Origin: Piliocolobus tephrosceles
Lineage: Eukaryota; Chordata; Mammalia; Primates; Cercopithecidae
Reading direction: 5' to 3'
Length of the DNA stretch: 64,000 bases
NCBI RefSeq assembly: GCF_002776525.5
Contig: NC_045443.1
Span: forward strand, 52,007,216-52,071,215
A program made the position numbers and the translations under genes. Position 1 is the stretch's first letter, and the number at the start of each line of letters is the position of its first letter. This document shows, piece after piece, positions 22,631 to 34,980 of this stretch. The notes beneath the pieces were generated by a model that ran no database searches, was not told the DNA's origin, and saw only the letters and a program-made list of their open reading frames with translations.

Positions 22631-25061
22631 TATATTTTTATTTCAATAATTTAGGGGGTACAAGTGGTTTTTGGTTATATGGATGAATTTTGGTGGTGAA
22701 GTCTGAGTTTTAGTGCACCTGTCACCCAAGCAGTGTACATTGTATCCAATATGTAGGTTTTATTCCTTACCTTCCTTCCACTGTCCTCCATTCTGAGTTT
22801 CCAATGTCCATTATGCCACTCTGTATGCCTTTACATATGGGTCGTTTAGCTTCCGGTTATAAGTGAAAACATATGGTATTTTGTTTTCCATTCTTGAGTT
22901 ACTTCACTTAGAATAATGGCTTCCAGCCCCATCCAAGTTGCTGGTTGCTGCAAAAGACATTATTTCATTCTTTTTTATGGCTGAGTAGTATTCCATGGTG
23001 TACATATACCATATTTTCTTTACTCATTCATTCGTTGATAGGCACTTAGATTGGTTCCATATCTTTGTAGTGGTGAATTCTGCTGCGATAAACGTATACA
23101 CACAGGTGTCTTTTTGATATAATGACTTATTTTCCTTTGGGTAGGTAGCCAGTAGTGGGATTGCTGAATAAAATAGTAGATCTACTTTTTGTTCTTTGAG
23201 AAGTCTCTGTATTGTTTTCTGTAGAGGTTGTACTAATTTACATTCCCATCAGCAGTGTGTAAGCATCCCATTTTCACCACCTCTATGCCAATATCTATTG
23301 TTTTTTTGACTTTTTCATGATGGCCATTTTGGCTGGGGTAAGGTGGTGTCTCGTAGTTTTAATTTGCATTTCCCTGATGATTAGCAATGTTGAACATTTT
23401 TTTTCATATATTTGTTGTCCATTTGTATATCTTCTTTTGAGAAATGTCTATTCATGACATGTGTCCCATTTTTGATGGGAGATTATTATTATTATTTATT
23501 ATTTATTTTCTGGCTGATCTGTTTGAGTTTCTTGTATATTCTGGATATGCCCTTTTTTGGATGTATAGTTTGAGAATATTTTCTCCCATTCTGTGGGTTG
23601 TCTGTTTGTGCTGATGAGTATTTCTTTTGCTGTTAAGAAGCTTTTTAGTTTAATTAGGTCCCATTCTTTTGTTGTTGTTTTTGTTGCATTTACTTTGGGG
23701 TCCTAAGTCATAAATTTGTTGCCTAAGCCAATATCCAAAAGAGTTTTTCCTTTGTTTTCTTCTAGAATTTGTTATGATTTCATGTCTTAGATTTAAGCTT
23801 TTAATCCATCTTGAGTTGATTTTTGTATATTATAAGAGATAGAGATCCAGTTCCATTCTTCTACATGTGCCTATCCAGTTCTCTCAATACCACTTATTGA
23901 ATGGGGAATCCTTTCCCCATTGCTTGTTATTGTCAGTTTTGGCAAAAATCAAATAGTTGTAGGTGTGAAGTTTTATTTCTGAGTTCTCTAACCTGTTCCA
24001 TTGGTCTACGTGTCTGTTTTTGTACCAGTATTGTGCTGTTTTGTTTCCTATAGCTTTGTAGTATAATTTGAAGTTGGGTAATGTGATGCCTCCAGCTTTT
24101 TTCTTTTTGCTTAGGATTGCTTTGGCTATTTGGGCTCTTTTTTTATTTCATATGAATTTTAAAACAGTATTTTCTAATTCTATGAAAAACAGTGTTGGTG
24201 TTTTGATAGAATTTGCATTGAATCTGTAGAATGCTTTGGGCAATATGATCATTTTCATGATATTGATTCTTCCAGTCCATGAGCGTGTGATGTGTTTCCA
24301 TTTGCTTGTGTTATCTATGATATCTTTCAGAAGTGTTTTGCAGTTCTCCTTGTAGAGATCTTTTATCTCCTTGGTTAAGTATATTCCTAGGTATTTTGTT
24401 TTTTTTTTTTTTTTTGCAGTTATTGTAAAAGGGATTGAGTTCTTGATTTTATCCTCAACTTAGTCATTGTAGCTGTATAGCAGTGCTAATGATTTGTGTA
24501 CACTGATTTTGCAACCTGAGACTTTATTTAATTCATTTATCAAATCTAAGAGTCTTTTGGAAGAGGCTTTAGGACTTTCTAAGTATACAATCATATCATT
24601 GGCAAACAGAGATAGTTTGACTTCCTCTTTTCCAATGTGGATGTCCTTTATTTCTTTCTTTTGCCTGATTGCTTTGACTTGGACTTCCAGTACTTTGCCG
24701 TACAGAAGTGGTGAAAGTGGGCATACTTACTTTGTTCCAGGTCTTAGTGGGAATGCTTTCAACTTTTCCCCATTCAATATGATGCTGACTGTGGATTTGT
24801 CATATATGGCTTTTATTATTTTGAAGTATGTCCTTCTATGCCTAGTTTGTTGAGGGTTTTTATCATAAAGGGGCAATGGATTTGATTGAATGCTTTTTCT
24901 GTGTCCATGACTTTTTTTGGTGTTTTTATGTTTTTACCATTGTTGCTTTAAAGCCTGTTTTATCTGACGTAAGAATAGCTACTCCTGCTTGCTTTTGGTT
25001 TCCATTTGTGTGGAATATCGTTTTCCACCCCTTTACCTCAAGTCTATAAGAATCCTCATGG

Positions 25062-25292
25062 GCCGGGCATGGTGACTCATGCCTGTAATCCCAGCACTTT
25101 GGGAGGCTGAGGCGGGCAGATCACAAGGTCGGGAGATCGAGACCATCCTGACTAACATGGTGAAAACCCATCTCTACTAAAAAAAAATGCAAAAAATTAG
25201 CTGGGCGTGGTGAGCTGAGATCACAGCACTGCAATCCATCCTAGGTGACAGAGTGAGACTCTGTCTCAAAAACAAAAACAAAAACAAAAAAA
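25062..25292 (+). mobile_element. Alu with internal deletion
   Basis: It starts 'ggccgggcatggtgactcat' and ends '(caaaaa)n'. About 75 bp are missing between 'gctgggcgtggt' and 'gagctgagatcac', removing most of the second-arm start. It is inserted in L1 copy C. Confidence 0.9.
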
Positions 25293-27264
25293 TTCAATGT
25301 TTATATGTTAGGTGAATCTCTTGAAAACAGAAGATACTTGGTTTGTGATTTTTTTAATACATTCTGTCAATTCGTATCTTTTAAGTGATGTGTTTAGACC
25401 ATTTACATTCAGTTACGTTCATATAGGTATTTAACATTGATATGTGAAGTAGTAGTTTCAGTCATCATGTTGATTGTTACCTTGATACTTTGCTATCTTC
25501 ATTGCATTATTGTTTTATAGGCTCTGTGAGTTTTATGCTTTCAAGAGGTTCTATTCTTGTGCATATCCATCTTTTGTTTCAAGATTGGGAACTCCTTTTA
25601 GCATTTCTTGTATGACTGGTCTGGTAGTGACAAACTCCCTCAGCATTTGCTTGTCTGAAAAAGACTATTTCTCTCCATTTATAAAACTTAGTTTTGCTTG
25701 ATACAGAGTTCTTTGCTAACAGTTATATCATTTAAGGAGGCTAGAGATAGGACCCTAATCCTTTCTGGTTTGTAAGGATTCTGCTGAGAAGTCTACTGTT
25801 AGTTTGATATGTTTTCCCTTATAGGTTATCTGATGCTTTTTCTCACTGCTCTTAGAATATCTTCTTTCACATTGACTTCAGATGGCCTGATGAGTGTATG
25901 CCTTGGTAATGTCTTTTTGTCATGAATCCCACAGGTGTTCTTTGAGCTTCTTATATTTGTATGTCTAAATCTTTAGCAAGGCCAGGGAAGCTTTCCTCAA
26001 TTATTCTCTCAAGTAAGTTTTTGAAACTTTTTGCTTTCTCTTCTCCCTCAGGAGCACAAATGATTCTTAGGTTTGGCTGTTTTACATAATCCCATATTTC
26101 TTGGAGCTTTTGTTCATTTCTTTATATTCTTTTTTCTTTATTTTTTCTGATTGAGTTACTTCAAAAGGCTTGTCTTTGAGTTTCAAAATTCTTTTTGGGC
26201 TAGTCTATTGTTAAAACTTTCCATTGCACTTTGTAATTCCCTAAATGTGTCTTTCATTTCCAGAAGTTCTGATTTGTTTTTCTTTAAGATATCTATTTCT
26301 TTAGAAAAATTTTCATTATTATCCTGAATTGTTTTTTAAATTTCTTTATGTTGAGTTTCACCTTTCTCTTGTATTTCCTTGAGTAGCTTCATAATCAACC
26401 TTTTGAATTCTTTATCTGGCATCTCAAAGATTTCATACTGGTTTGGATTCATTGCTGAAGAGGTAATGTGATCTTCTGGATGGGTTATAGAACCCTGTTT
26501 TGTCATATTGCCAGAATTATTTTTCTAGTTCCTTCTCCCTTGGGTAGACTATTTCTCCTAATTATTTTAAAATTTATTTTTAATTTTAGTGTGCTTTCTT
26601 ACATTTTTTTTTCCTTGAGGATGTGACCTTATCATTACAGTTTATTATAACTTAATTTGGCTCTGGATGCTTTCAGAGATGAAGACTCTGTAGGAATTCC
26701 TTGGTTATAGAGAGTCTTTGTATAATGCTTACCCAGATACTGGTTGTAGTACAATATGCTTGGTGTGTGAGAGGGTGGGATTGGAATGGTGGGTGTGTCT
26801 TGAAGCTTATCTCATTCTCCAGTGGTATGCACTTATTTATTTATTAATTTTCTCCCCCAGTACTTTATTTACTAGATTGAACAGTTCAGGCTTCTGGCCA
26901 GTATAGGAGGTATCCATGGGTATCAACTGGCTGTGACTAAAGCAAGTGGGTAAATGCAATATCCAATTGTGGACAGAGATCCCAGCCTTGACAGAGGCAG
27001 TTAGGGGACGTTTCAGTGAAATGCACTGAGGTCTTTTCATGGGGGTAGGGAGGGAGCCACCTCATCCTCCTGTCAAGTCACAGGAAAATTATTTGCCTCC
27101 CAGTCACACTGCTGACCAGTGTTTCAACTGTTTAGCTCAGACAGGTACCTCTTTCCATCTTCAGGAATGCTGATGTTCCATGTAGAGAGGGATTGTGAAT
27201 ACTCCTTGTGGAAGCCTGAACCTGGAGGACACTCCTTGTGTAGGGATGTAGTCACCCTGAAGTG

Positions 27265-27457
27265 TTCCAGAAAGGCTGTGTACAGGTGCACCCATGGACT
27301 GTGTCAGTTGGCCTCTAGCCAGGAGGTGGCACTTGCAAAAGAGCACCAGCTGTGGTGGTAGCAATGGGATTGGTGCTTTCCTTGTATTACCCAAGGGAGG
27401 TACTTGGTGCCTCAGGCAATGAGCGAGGTCATAAAGTTCCCACAAGTTTCTGTCCTT
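27265..27457 (+). repeat. palindrome arm 1 in L1 5' region
   Basis: The reverse complement recurs at 27,721-27,905. Shared core strings include 'ttggcctctagccaggagg', 'gtacctcccttgggtaa' and 'gaaacttgtgggaacttta' (in one orientation). The spacer is 263 bp. Confidence 0.85.
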
Positions 27458-27502
27458 GGCAGTAAACCCCACCCAGCTCCCACGCATTTGGCAAAGCAGG
27501 CA
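27458..27502 (+). repeat. direct repeat, copy 1
   Basis: 'cagtaaaccccacccagctc' and the following bases to 'gcaaagcaggc' recur at 28,059-28,100 with two differences. Confidence 0.85.
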
Positions 27503-27720
27503 TGTTCCAGGGAGGAGCACAGCTGCCTCTGCCACACAAAACAATCCACATGGGGAGTGGGGAGTGGGGAGTAAACATTATGCCAGCAGCCAGAGAACTG
27601 CCCTCCAGTCCCCACTTGGGTCACTGCTTACACCCACATATGGATAGCCAGAGTGTGGGACTTGCCTGACCCAGCCATAACCTGGCTTTTCCCCTCCACC
27701 TGCCCTGGTAGCTTAATGCA

Positions 27721-27905
27721 AAGGACAGAAACTTGTGGGAACTTTATTACCCTGCTCATTGCCTGAGGCACCAGAGTACCTCCCTTGGGTAATATAAGGA
27801 AAGCACCAATCCCACTGCTACCTTTTGCAAGCGCCACCTCCTGGCTAGAGGCCAACTGACACAGTCCATTACAGCATCTGCAGGCAGAATACAGCATTCT
27901 GGAAG
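27721..27905 (-). repeat. palindrome arm 2 in L1 5' region
   Basis: Inverse partner of 27,265-27,457. The match is strong for about 150 bp and weaker toward 27,905. Confidence 0.85.
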
Positions 27906-28058
27906 GAAACTTATTTGTATCATCAACTATCACCATTGTCTGCATCACTCTGGCTAAGCAGGAGGTCCTGAGTCTATCTAAATGACCAGTTTATCATTAC
28001 TGCAGCTGGTATTTGAGAAAGCCAACACACTAAGGCTATTTATAACCAAGGAATTTCA

Positions 28059-28100
28059 CAGTAAACCCCACCCAGCTCCCACACATTTAGCAAAGCAGGC
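28059..28100 (+). repeat. direct repeat, copy 2
   Basis: Second copy of 27,458-27,502, lying outside the palindrome. Confidence 0.85.
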
Positions 28101-28169
28101 CTCATACCTGCAGTATTCCACTAGTAGCAGCTAGCAAGGTTCCAGGTAGTCTGTGCTCAGAACTCAAAA

Positions 28170-28434
28170 CTGCCCCACACCATAAACCTTCCCCAGGGAT
28201 GAAATTGTACAATTTGACCAGCATCTCCCCTTTTCTCTCACTCCTGTGTCCCTGGTATCCACCATTCTGCTCTCTGCCTCTATGAGTTCAATTATATTTA
28301 AGCTTCCACATGTAAGTGAGATCATATAATATTTGCCTTTCTGTGCCTGGTTTATTTCACTAAGCATAATGTCCTCCAGGTTCATCCATATTGCCATAAA
28401 ATGGAAGAGTTTCCTTCTTTTTTTGGCCTAAATA

Positions 28435-28472
<38 letters not shown>

Positions 28473-29290
28473 ATGTGTGTATATATATGTGTGTGTGTAT
28501 ATACATATAGTTATCTATACATATATATGTAGTTATCTGTCTGTATCAGAATTTCTTTATTCATTTATTAACTGACAGATTGTTTTCATATCGTGGATAT
28601 TGTAGAATGATGCTGCAATCAACACATGAAGAGGCACAGATATCTCTATAAGATGCTGATTTCCTTTGGGTATATACGTAGATGTATTGCTGGGTCATAT
28701 GGTAGTTATATTTTTAAGTTTTTGAGAAACCTCCATACAGTTTTCCATAATGGCTGTACCAATTTACATTCCTACAAACAGTATACAAATGTCTCTTTTC
28801 CTCCACCTCCTCACCAACCCTGCTATACTTTGTTTTTCTCAATAATAGCCATTCCACTACGTGGGAGGTGATATCACATTGTGGCTTTGATTTGCATTTT
28901 TCTGATAATGAATGATGTTGAACAGCTTTTCATATCCTTGTTGGTTATGTGTCTGTGTTCTTTGGAAAAATGTCTATTCAGGTCCTTTGTCTACTTTTTA
29001 ATTAGATTACTATTAGTATTTTTAGTTGTTGATTTTGAATATTAACCCTTTATCAGATACATGATTTGCAAGTCCTTAGGTTTCATTTCATTTTGTCAAC
29101 TGTTTCCTTTGCCATGCAGAAGCTTTTTGGTTTGATGTAGTCCCATTTATTTTTGCTTTTGCTGCCTGTGCTTTCGGTATCATATCCAAAAAATTGTCAC
29201 CATAATCAACATCCAGCAGGCTTCCTCTTATGTTTTCTTCTTGGAGTTTTACAGTTACAGGTCTTAATAATTCTATACAAGTATTAGAAC
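28170..29290 (-). mobile_element. L1 3' part (L1MA/L1PB type)
   Basis: Antisense 3'UTR and ORF2 C-terminal region: 'cactaagcataatgtcctcc', 'ttgggtatatacgtagatg', 'gccatgcagaagctttttgg'. It is interrupted by the microsatellite at 28,434-28,530. No complete frame remains. Confidence 0.75.
28434..28530. repeat. compound TA/TG microsatellite
   Basis: An (AT)n run is followed by (TG)n, then alternating TA/TG and 'acatatag' units. It is likely polymorphic and arose within the L1 3'UTR. Confidence 0.9.
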
Positions 29291-29299
29291 AATTTCTAT

Positions 29300-30205
29300 A
29301 ATTTTTCTTCCAGATTATCTTGGCTATATGTGGCTTTGAATTTTAATATAGAAAAGAATCAACTAATTAGTTTCCAAAAACAAATTCCCTACAATTTATG
29401 CAATTGCCTTCAATCTATAAATTACTTTGGAGAGAACTACATCTTTATCATATTGAGTTTTCCTGTTCATTTGTATTTTACCCCTCCATTTATTTTGCAT
29501 AGTTCCTACAGAGATGCTTTGAACATCTGTATTTATTGCTATTTACTTGGTTACATTGCTGTTACTGTAAATTATATCATTAAAAAATCTAGTTGTTTGC
29601 TGCATATATATGTATAAATACAATTTAGTTTTGTATATTGACCTTGTAGATAGAAAGTGGCTACGGTCAATTTTAATTTTATGTTTAAAATTTATTTACT
29701 TTTAATTGACAAAAATTGTTTATGTTTATCATGCACAACATGTTTTGAAATTTATACTGGGGGATTGCTAAATCAAGTTAATTAGCATATGCATTACCTC
29801 ACATACTTATCATTTTTTTGTAATGAGAATCCTTAAGATATACTCTCAGCAATTTTCAAGGATAATATTTGTCTTTCTGTGCCTGGTTTATTTCACTAAG
29901 CATAATGTCCTCCAGGTTCATCCATGCTGCCATAAATACGTAAATACATACATAGTTATAGTCACCATTTTATACAGTAGATCCTTGAACTTATTCTTCC
30001 TGTCTAACTGAAACTTTGTATCCGTTGACCAACATCTTATAGTTGATTTTAAATTCTCATTGTTTTTCTGTAGATTGTTCTAGAAGTTCGATGAACACAA
30101 TTGCTTCATCTATAAGTAATTATCTTTTCATAATTTCTTTCTATTCATCTTTTCTTTTTTTCTGCTTCCTGCCTGATTGCCCTGTTTGAATCTCTAGCAC
30201 ATTAT
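29300..30205 (-). mobile_element. old L1 remnants
   Basis: Antisense L1 ORF2-like pieces (about 29,300-29,640). A second 3'UTR piece at about 29,690-30,050 repeats 'cactaagcataatgtcctcc' also present at 28,360. A further ORF2-like bit runs to 30,205. At least two elements are present. Confidence 0.6.
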
Positions 30206-30212
30206 TGATATA

Positions 30213-30573
30213 CAGTCATGCACCATATAACAATGCTTTGGTCAGCAACAGGTTACATATAGGATGGTGGTCCCATAAGATTATAATACCTTGTTTTCAC
30301 TATATCTTTTATATGTTTAGCTACATTTAGATACACAAATATTCCCACTGTTTTACAATAACCTACAGTATTCAGTGTAGAAACATGCTGTACAGGTTTG
30401 CAGCCTAGGATCAATAGGCTATACTATATAGCTTAGGTGTGTACTAGGTTATAATATCCAGGTTTGTGTAAGTACACTCTGAGATGTTTGTGCAATGATG
30501 AAATCACCTAATCACCTAATAACGTATTTCTCAGGAGGTATTCCCATTCCCATCATTAAATGATGCAGGACTC
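30213..30573. mobile_element. MER2 DNA transposon (Tigger group)
   Basis: 361 bp bounded by TA dinucleotides (30,210-30,212 region and 30,574-30,575). The ends are near-inverted: CAGTCATGCACCATATAAC at the left and '...tgatgcaggactc' at the right. The interior has MER2-like 'ggtggtcccataagattata' and 'gtgtaagtacactctgagat'. It is a non-autonomous Tc1/mariner (Tigger-mobilised) element with no coding capacity. Confidence 0.85.
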
Positions 30574-30779
30574 TAAATGGTATCCATTGTTGTCCCAGGA
30601 GAATGCTTTTGATACTTCAGTCATTAGTATGATGTTTGCTGTTAATTAAGACGATACTTTTCTATTTATATTTTTGTAAAACTTTAAAATAATGAATAGG
30701 TATTGAATTTTATCAAATGCTTTTCTGCATCAATTAAGATAATCCTATGATTTTTAAAAATTCTGTTAATTAGATGACT

Positions 30780-31290
30780 TTGATAGACAGAATATTAGAA
30801 ACCCAAAGACGGTCCACATTTTAATGCCCGAAATCTGCATTTATGTTAGATGGTATGGAAAGGTGTGATTAAGGTCATAGATGAAGTTAAAGTTGTTAAT
30901 TAGCTGAACATATAATGAGCAAATTATCCTGGATTATTCAGGTAGGCACAGTGTAATTGCAAGGATCCTTTAAATGTGGAAGAGGGAGACAGGAAAGTCA
31001 GGGTCAGGGTCATAAAGAATGAGAAAAACTCAAACAGTCATTGCTGCCTCTGAGCTTAGAAAAGGCCCACAAGGCAAGTAATGTGAGCAGCCTCCAGAAA
31101 CTGTAGAAGGAAAGAAAATAGATTCTTCTATGGAGGCTTCAGAAAGAATGCAACCTTTGATTTTGGCCCAGAGAGACCCATTTCAGACTTCTGGACTCCA
31201 GAACTGTAAGATAATACATTTGTGTTGTTTGAAGGCACTAAGTTGGTGGTAATTTGTTATGCAGAAATAGGAAAGTAATACACTGACATT
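30780..31290 (+). mobile_element. MaLR LTR (MLT1 type)
   Basis: It starts near 'tttgatagacagaatattag' and has 'atcctggattattcaggtag' and 'cttctggactccagaactgt' in the middle. It ends 'ggtggtaatttgttatgcag', 'gaaagtaatacactg'. This is a diverged solo LTR of the ERVL-MaLR group. Confidence 0.7.
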
Positions 31291-31715
31291 CGTTGATTTT
31301 CAAATATTGATCCTATCTTGCATTCTTGAAATAAATTGAATTAGATAATATAGTCTTAACCTTTCTATTTATCACTGGATTTGGTAATTTATTGTTTATT
31401 AATTTTGCTTTTATGGTTATAGTAATGAATGTTTTGCAAATTATCTTTCTTATAATATATTTTTGAGGCTTTGGCATCAAGGATATACTGGTGTCATCAA
31501 ATTATGTTGAAGTCTTCCATCACTTTTTCAACATTTGGGAAGAATTTTGATAAGATGAATGTTTTCTCCTTTTCAAATTTTAGGTAGAAAGTCTTGATGA
31601 AGCTACATGGGGCCTCAGATTTTTTTATTGGAGGATAATGCATTATGAATTTAATTTATTTAATAGATCTATGGCAATGCAAATTAAGGTTTCTGTTAGA
31701 TAGATTTTTTTTTGA
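31291..31715 (-). mobile_element. old L1 ORF2 fragment
   Basis: Antisense, continuing the L1M sequence that precedes the MLT1 LTR ('tgcttttctgcatcaatta' at 30,719 and 'ttgaggctttggcatcaagg' at 31,463). The LTR and MER2 appear inserted into one old L1. Confidence 0.55.
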
Positions 31716-33120
31716 TGCCCCGAGAGGTTGTTGAGGAACAACGCCCTTATGATTCCTAGAGGCTTCATGCTTAACAGGGGTGACCCATGACACACTTTTA
31801 TAAAGTCCTAAGACAGCCTAAGGATCTAGCTGAAAGGTACTATGTGACACAGAATTTCTGAGATCTTAGCACAACATCTTTTAGGTGATGTGCACCTAAA
31901 AGAAACTGATGACACTTTTGACATTTTGTCAGGAAATCTCCTTATCTAAATCTAGCAGTTCATTAGATATATTTTTATGTCTTACCTTTCTTTAGGCAAG
32001 AGTTTTGCCAATTTCTCCCAGCCTTTAATAACATCTTACTCAATTTCCTTAAAGCCCTCAACAGCAAGCTTTAGTCTTGTCAGGTGTTGGACTATTTTCT
32101 CCTCATATCTTTTACATCTTCTTTCTTGCAATTTGTCCAAAGCCAAAGCTACATGTTTTATGTTTTTGTTATTACAGCATCCCAATTTTGGTGCCAAATT
32201 TTATTTTGATCATTTATTTCTGCATAAAAAAGCCACTGCAAAATATCATGACACTATACAAAAACTGTTTTAATAGACTCACATACACTGTGGGGGAAGA
32301 ATCTGGGTAAGGCACTGAGGGAATGTCTTATCTTTTCTTGACAATGTATGAGGCACACTTGGGACTATTTAAATGGCTGGAGGTAGAAATCATTTGGAGG
32401 ATCCTTCAGACATATTTCTTGTACTTGGTCTCAGATGACATTAAGGTTGAGCTCAGCTGGGACTGTCGACCAGAATGCCTACACGTGGCCTTTCCTTGCA
32501 GCTTGAACTGCCTCAGTATGATGACCTCAAGGTAGTTAACACAATGGAGATGGTTCATTTTCTTAGTCAGATACTTTCATTGGGTATATTTTGTTACTGA
32601 GCAATGAACTCTGCCCAATGCATATAGCAGTCAACGCTATAGCACCAGCTTTTGAGAAAAGGAGGGCCTTTATAGTGAGTTGACTGGCAAGGAGACAGGA
32701 GGTAACACTCAAGTTTGTCTCCCTGACCTGTGGTCTTGGGGCAGGTTTTATAGGCAGAGAATAACAATGAGAGAGATAGGAAAATGCAACAAGATGTGAT
32801 CTGATTGGTTAACACAAAGAGGTGACGAAGGCTTTCTGTCTCTTAAGTCTGTTCTGCAACAAAACAAGGCACCCTTCACTTCATAATTTAGTCCCCATTC
32901 TCAAACCAAGTACTTAGATTCTGCTTGTGGTTGGCTTTTTTGTTCCAGCTGACTCGGGGGTTACCAGTAGGGTACACTTGGTTCATCTGAGCATGCTCAG
33001 GTTATGTGACCGGCAACTTGAGGGCCATTGCACTCAAAAACAACTCATCATTTGGTTACATTTCGTTACTGACAAAGTGAGCTGGACTGGACTGGTTCTG
33101 CTGTTATAATTTCTATACTG
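31716..33120. other. probable LTR-derived sequence, family unassigned
   Basis: 31,980-32,540 resembles antisense MaLR internal/LTR sequence ('cagcatcccaattttggtgc', 'cctacacgtggcctttcc'). 32,540-33,120 has an LTR-like look: it is moderately GC-rich, with 'ctccctgacctgtggtc' and 'atctgagcatgctcagg'. I could not fix ends or target duplications. The short open frames in it are not credible genes. Confidence 0.35.
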
Positions 33121-33557
33121 CTAAATATTTAGTGTATGTTTTAGCCAAAATTTTCTTACATATCTACAGTACAGTTTTCAGTTTTAGCACATTTAACATG
33201 GGTGCAATGCGTACTTTCTCCTCTAAAAGTGTTTCTGATGTTATTTTTGATCCAGTGAGTTTCCTTATAAAATTGTTTTTCTCCAGTACATAATCAGGTT
33301 CAAGATCATATACTGCATTTAACTGCCTTGTCTCTTTTGTTTCCTTTATTCTGCAAAAAACTTGTAGCTTTTTTATGTTTTAAGACATCGACAAATTCAG
33401 GAATACATTTTTTTAAATAAACAAAATATTCCTCATTTGGAGTTTGTTGGATGATTTCTCACAATTTGATTTAGGTTTTGCATTCCCATCCAGGCAAAAA
33501 CTACCAGAATGATCCAGAAACTTGACTAAATTTCTGAATAAATATTTCACAGTGTGC
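33121..33557. other. unassigned AT-rich sequence
   Basis: No repeat family, gene or structured element recognised. Confidence 0.3.
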
Positions 33558-33905
33558 AAAGTAAACATCCAGCAAGTACAATGGTCGAAGACCAACAATG
33601 TAAGTGTTAGGGTAGATGGAGGTTAGCTAGAGGAAGAGTCTCCCTTAGCATATCAAGGTCAGTTTGGCACACTATTTGAATGATAGTGCTTCAAAGTGTC
33701 AGGAAGGAGACTTGCAAGTGATGTCAATGCCCAGAAGGGTAAAGTGATGATCAAAGACTGACAGGGTGAGTGCAATGGTAGAGAGAGGTAAGGGGAGAAA
33801 GAAGGAGGCTCTCTTAAGTCTTTCCAGGGTGGGGCTGACAATGTATTTGAAATGATATTTCCTCAAGGTGTTAGGGAGAAGAGTCACAGACTGTAATTAT
33901 TTTCA
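33558..33905. repeat. degenerate tandem duplication, about 165-bp unit
   Basis: Unit 1 (about 33,580-33,745) and unit 2 (about 33,746-33,900) align collinearly: 'gatgatcaaagactgacagg' against 'atggtcgaagaccaacaat', 'ggctgacaatgtatttgaaa' against 'agtttggcacactatttgaa', and 'caaggtgttagggagaag' against 'caaagtgtcaggaaggag'. They are diverged, so the duplication is old or repeat-derived. Confidence 0.6.
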
Positions 33906-34184
33906 GATTTTCAGATAGGGAATTGTGGAAGCCTGCGCATATTGCACAGTTTACAACATTTATTTAAATAAAATAAAAGCAATGTGTTAGCAAAGCTTGA
34001 GATGGGGTAAAAGATGATCTGACTGATAGGTAAACTGAGTATGAGAAAGACATTCAGAGAGACAGAGAGACATTTAGAGCGAAAGAGTAAGAGCTGCAAA
34101 TTCAGAAAAAGGAAAACAATGCAACAAATAATATAGGAGGAAGAAAGGGTGTGAAAGTTCTCAGAAAGAAGAGTGAAGTGATAA
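33906..34184. other. unassigned sequence, purine-rich
   Basis: Contains GA-rich stretches ('agagagacagagagacattt'). No gene seen. It ends at the ATAA target site of the next LTR. Confidence 0.3.
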
Positions 34185-34976
34185 TGATACAGGAGTGGGG
34201 TGGGGAAGTGCTGGGTAGAGAACAGCAGCGTCCCTGGTGAGGGCTCTACCCTTGGGCCTGTGCCCACAGACCTAAATGAGAACAGGCACTCCTGTTTTCA
34301 CACCCAAATGTTGCATTTTCCAGGACTGCTCTGGCCCACCACATCCCCCATCTTGTGTCCATGTAAACACCAGACCTTAGCGGGCACAGACAAAAGCAAC
34401 TGAATGTTGAGAGGAGCAGAGGAACAGACCAACAGACACCAGCAGAGACCAGTAGAGCAGCAGACCAGTGATGGTGGAACTGAGGCAGAGAAAGAAGGGA
34501 TATCTGGCCGCTAGGCGGCCCGACTCCAGGGGAAGACCACCTTCCCACTCCATCCTCCCCTTCGGCTCACCATCCATCTCACTGCCCCCTTCACCACTCA
34601 ATAAAACCTTGCACTTGTCCTTCGTGATCCAGTTTTTCTGGTACACTGGGCGAGAGCTTCGGATACAGAAAATGGTCACACTGGCCCTCTATCTTGCCAT
34701 AGGCAGAGAGTCCACTGAGCTGGTTAACACAAGTCATCTGCAGATGGCAAAGCTGAAAGAGCACATTGTAACACACACCCTCTTGGGCTTCAGGAGTCAC
34801 AGACACCCACCCCTAGATGCTGCCATGGGACCAGATCCCAAAAGCGCTCCCCATGGCCTCTGCACTTGCCCGTCTGCATGTTCCTCCTAGGGGTTTGAGT
34901 ATCGAGGCAACCTAAGGAGCGAGCCACATCCCTGTCGCATGTCCTGCGAAGGGGATCAGGGAACTCTCCCATTTCA
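34185..34976 (+). mobile_element. solo ERV1 LTR (LTR8/9/12-like)
   Basis: 792 bp beginning TG (tgatacaggagtgggg) and ending CA (ctctcccatttca), flanked by ATAA at 34,181-34,184 and 34,977-34,980. It contains an AATAAA polyadenylation signal in 'ccactcaataaaaccttgcac' (about 34,594-34,615), where an R/U5 boundary is expected, and U5 sequence resembling ERV9-group LTRs. A solo LTR with a 4-bp duplication fits class I ERVs. Such LTRs can act as promoters; no transcript evidence is available here. Confidence 0.82.
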
Positions 34977-34980
34977 ATAA

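Larger units (their letters stand above)
22631..28150 (-). mobile_element. long L1 (copy C), decayed
   Basis: A - strand L1: 3'UTR from about 22,640, ORF2 about 22,900-25,450, ORF1 about 25,560-26,450, and 5'UTR-like sequence onward to about 28,150. All frames are broken; the longest open piece I see is on the wrong strand. An Alu (25,062-25,292) interrupts it. The 5' part carries palindromic duplications, listed separately. It is older than copy A. Confidence 0.75.

Noticed and set aside
24494..24853. 119-codon + strand frame inside an L1
   Set aside because: It is the antisense shadow of the L1 ORF2 reverse-transcriptase region.
27119..27948. Several open frames of 80-127 codons on both strands
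   Set aside because: Mirror images created by the palindromic L1 5' region, not independent genes.
33659..34267. Overlapping - strand frames with hydrophobic runs near the LTR
   Set aside because: They arise from the degenerate tandem duplication and purine-rich sequence; no family resemblance.
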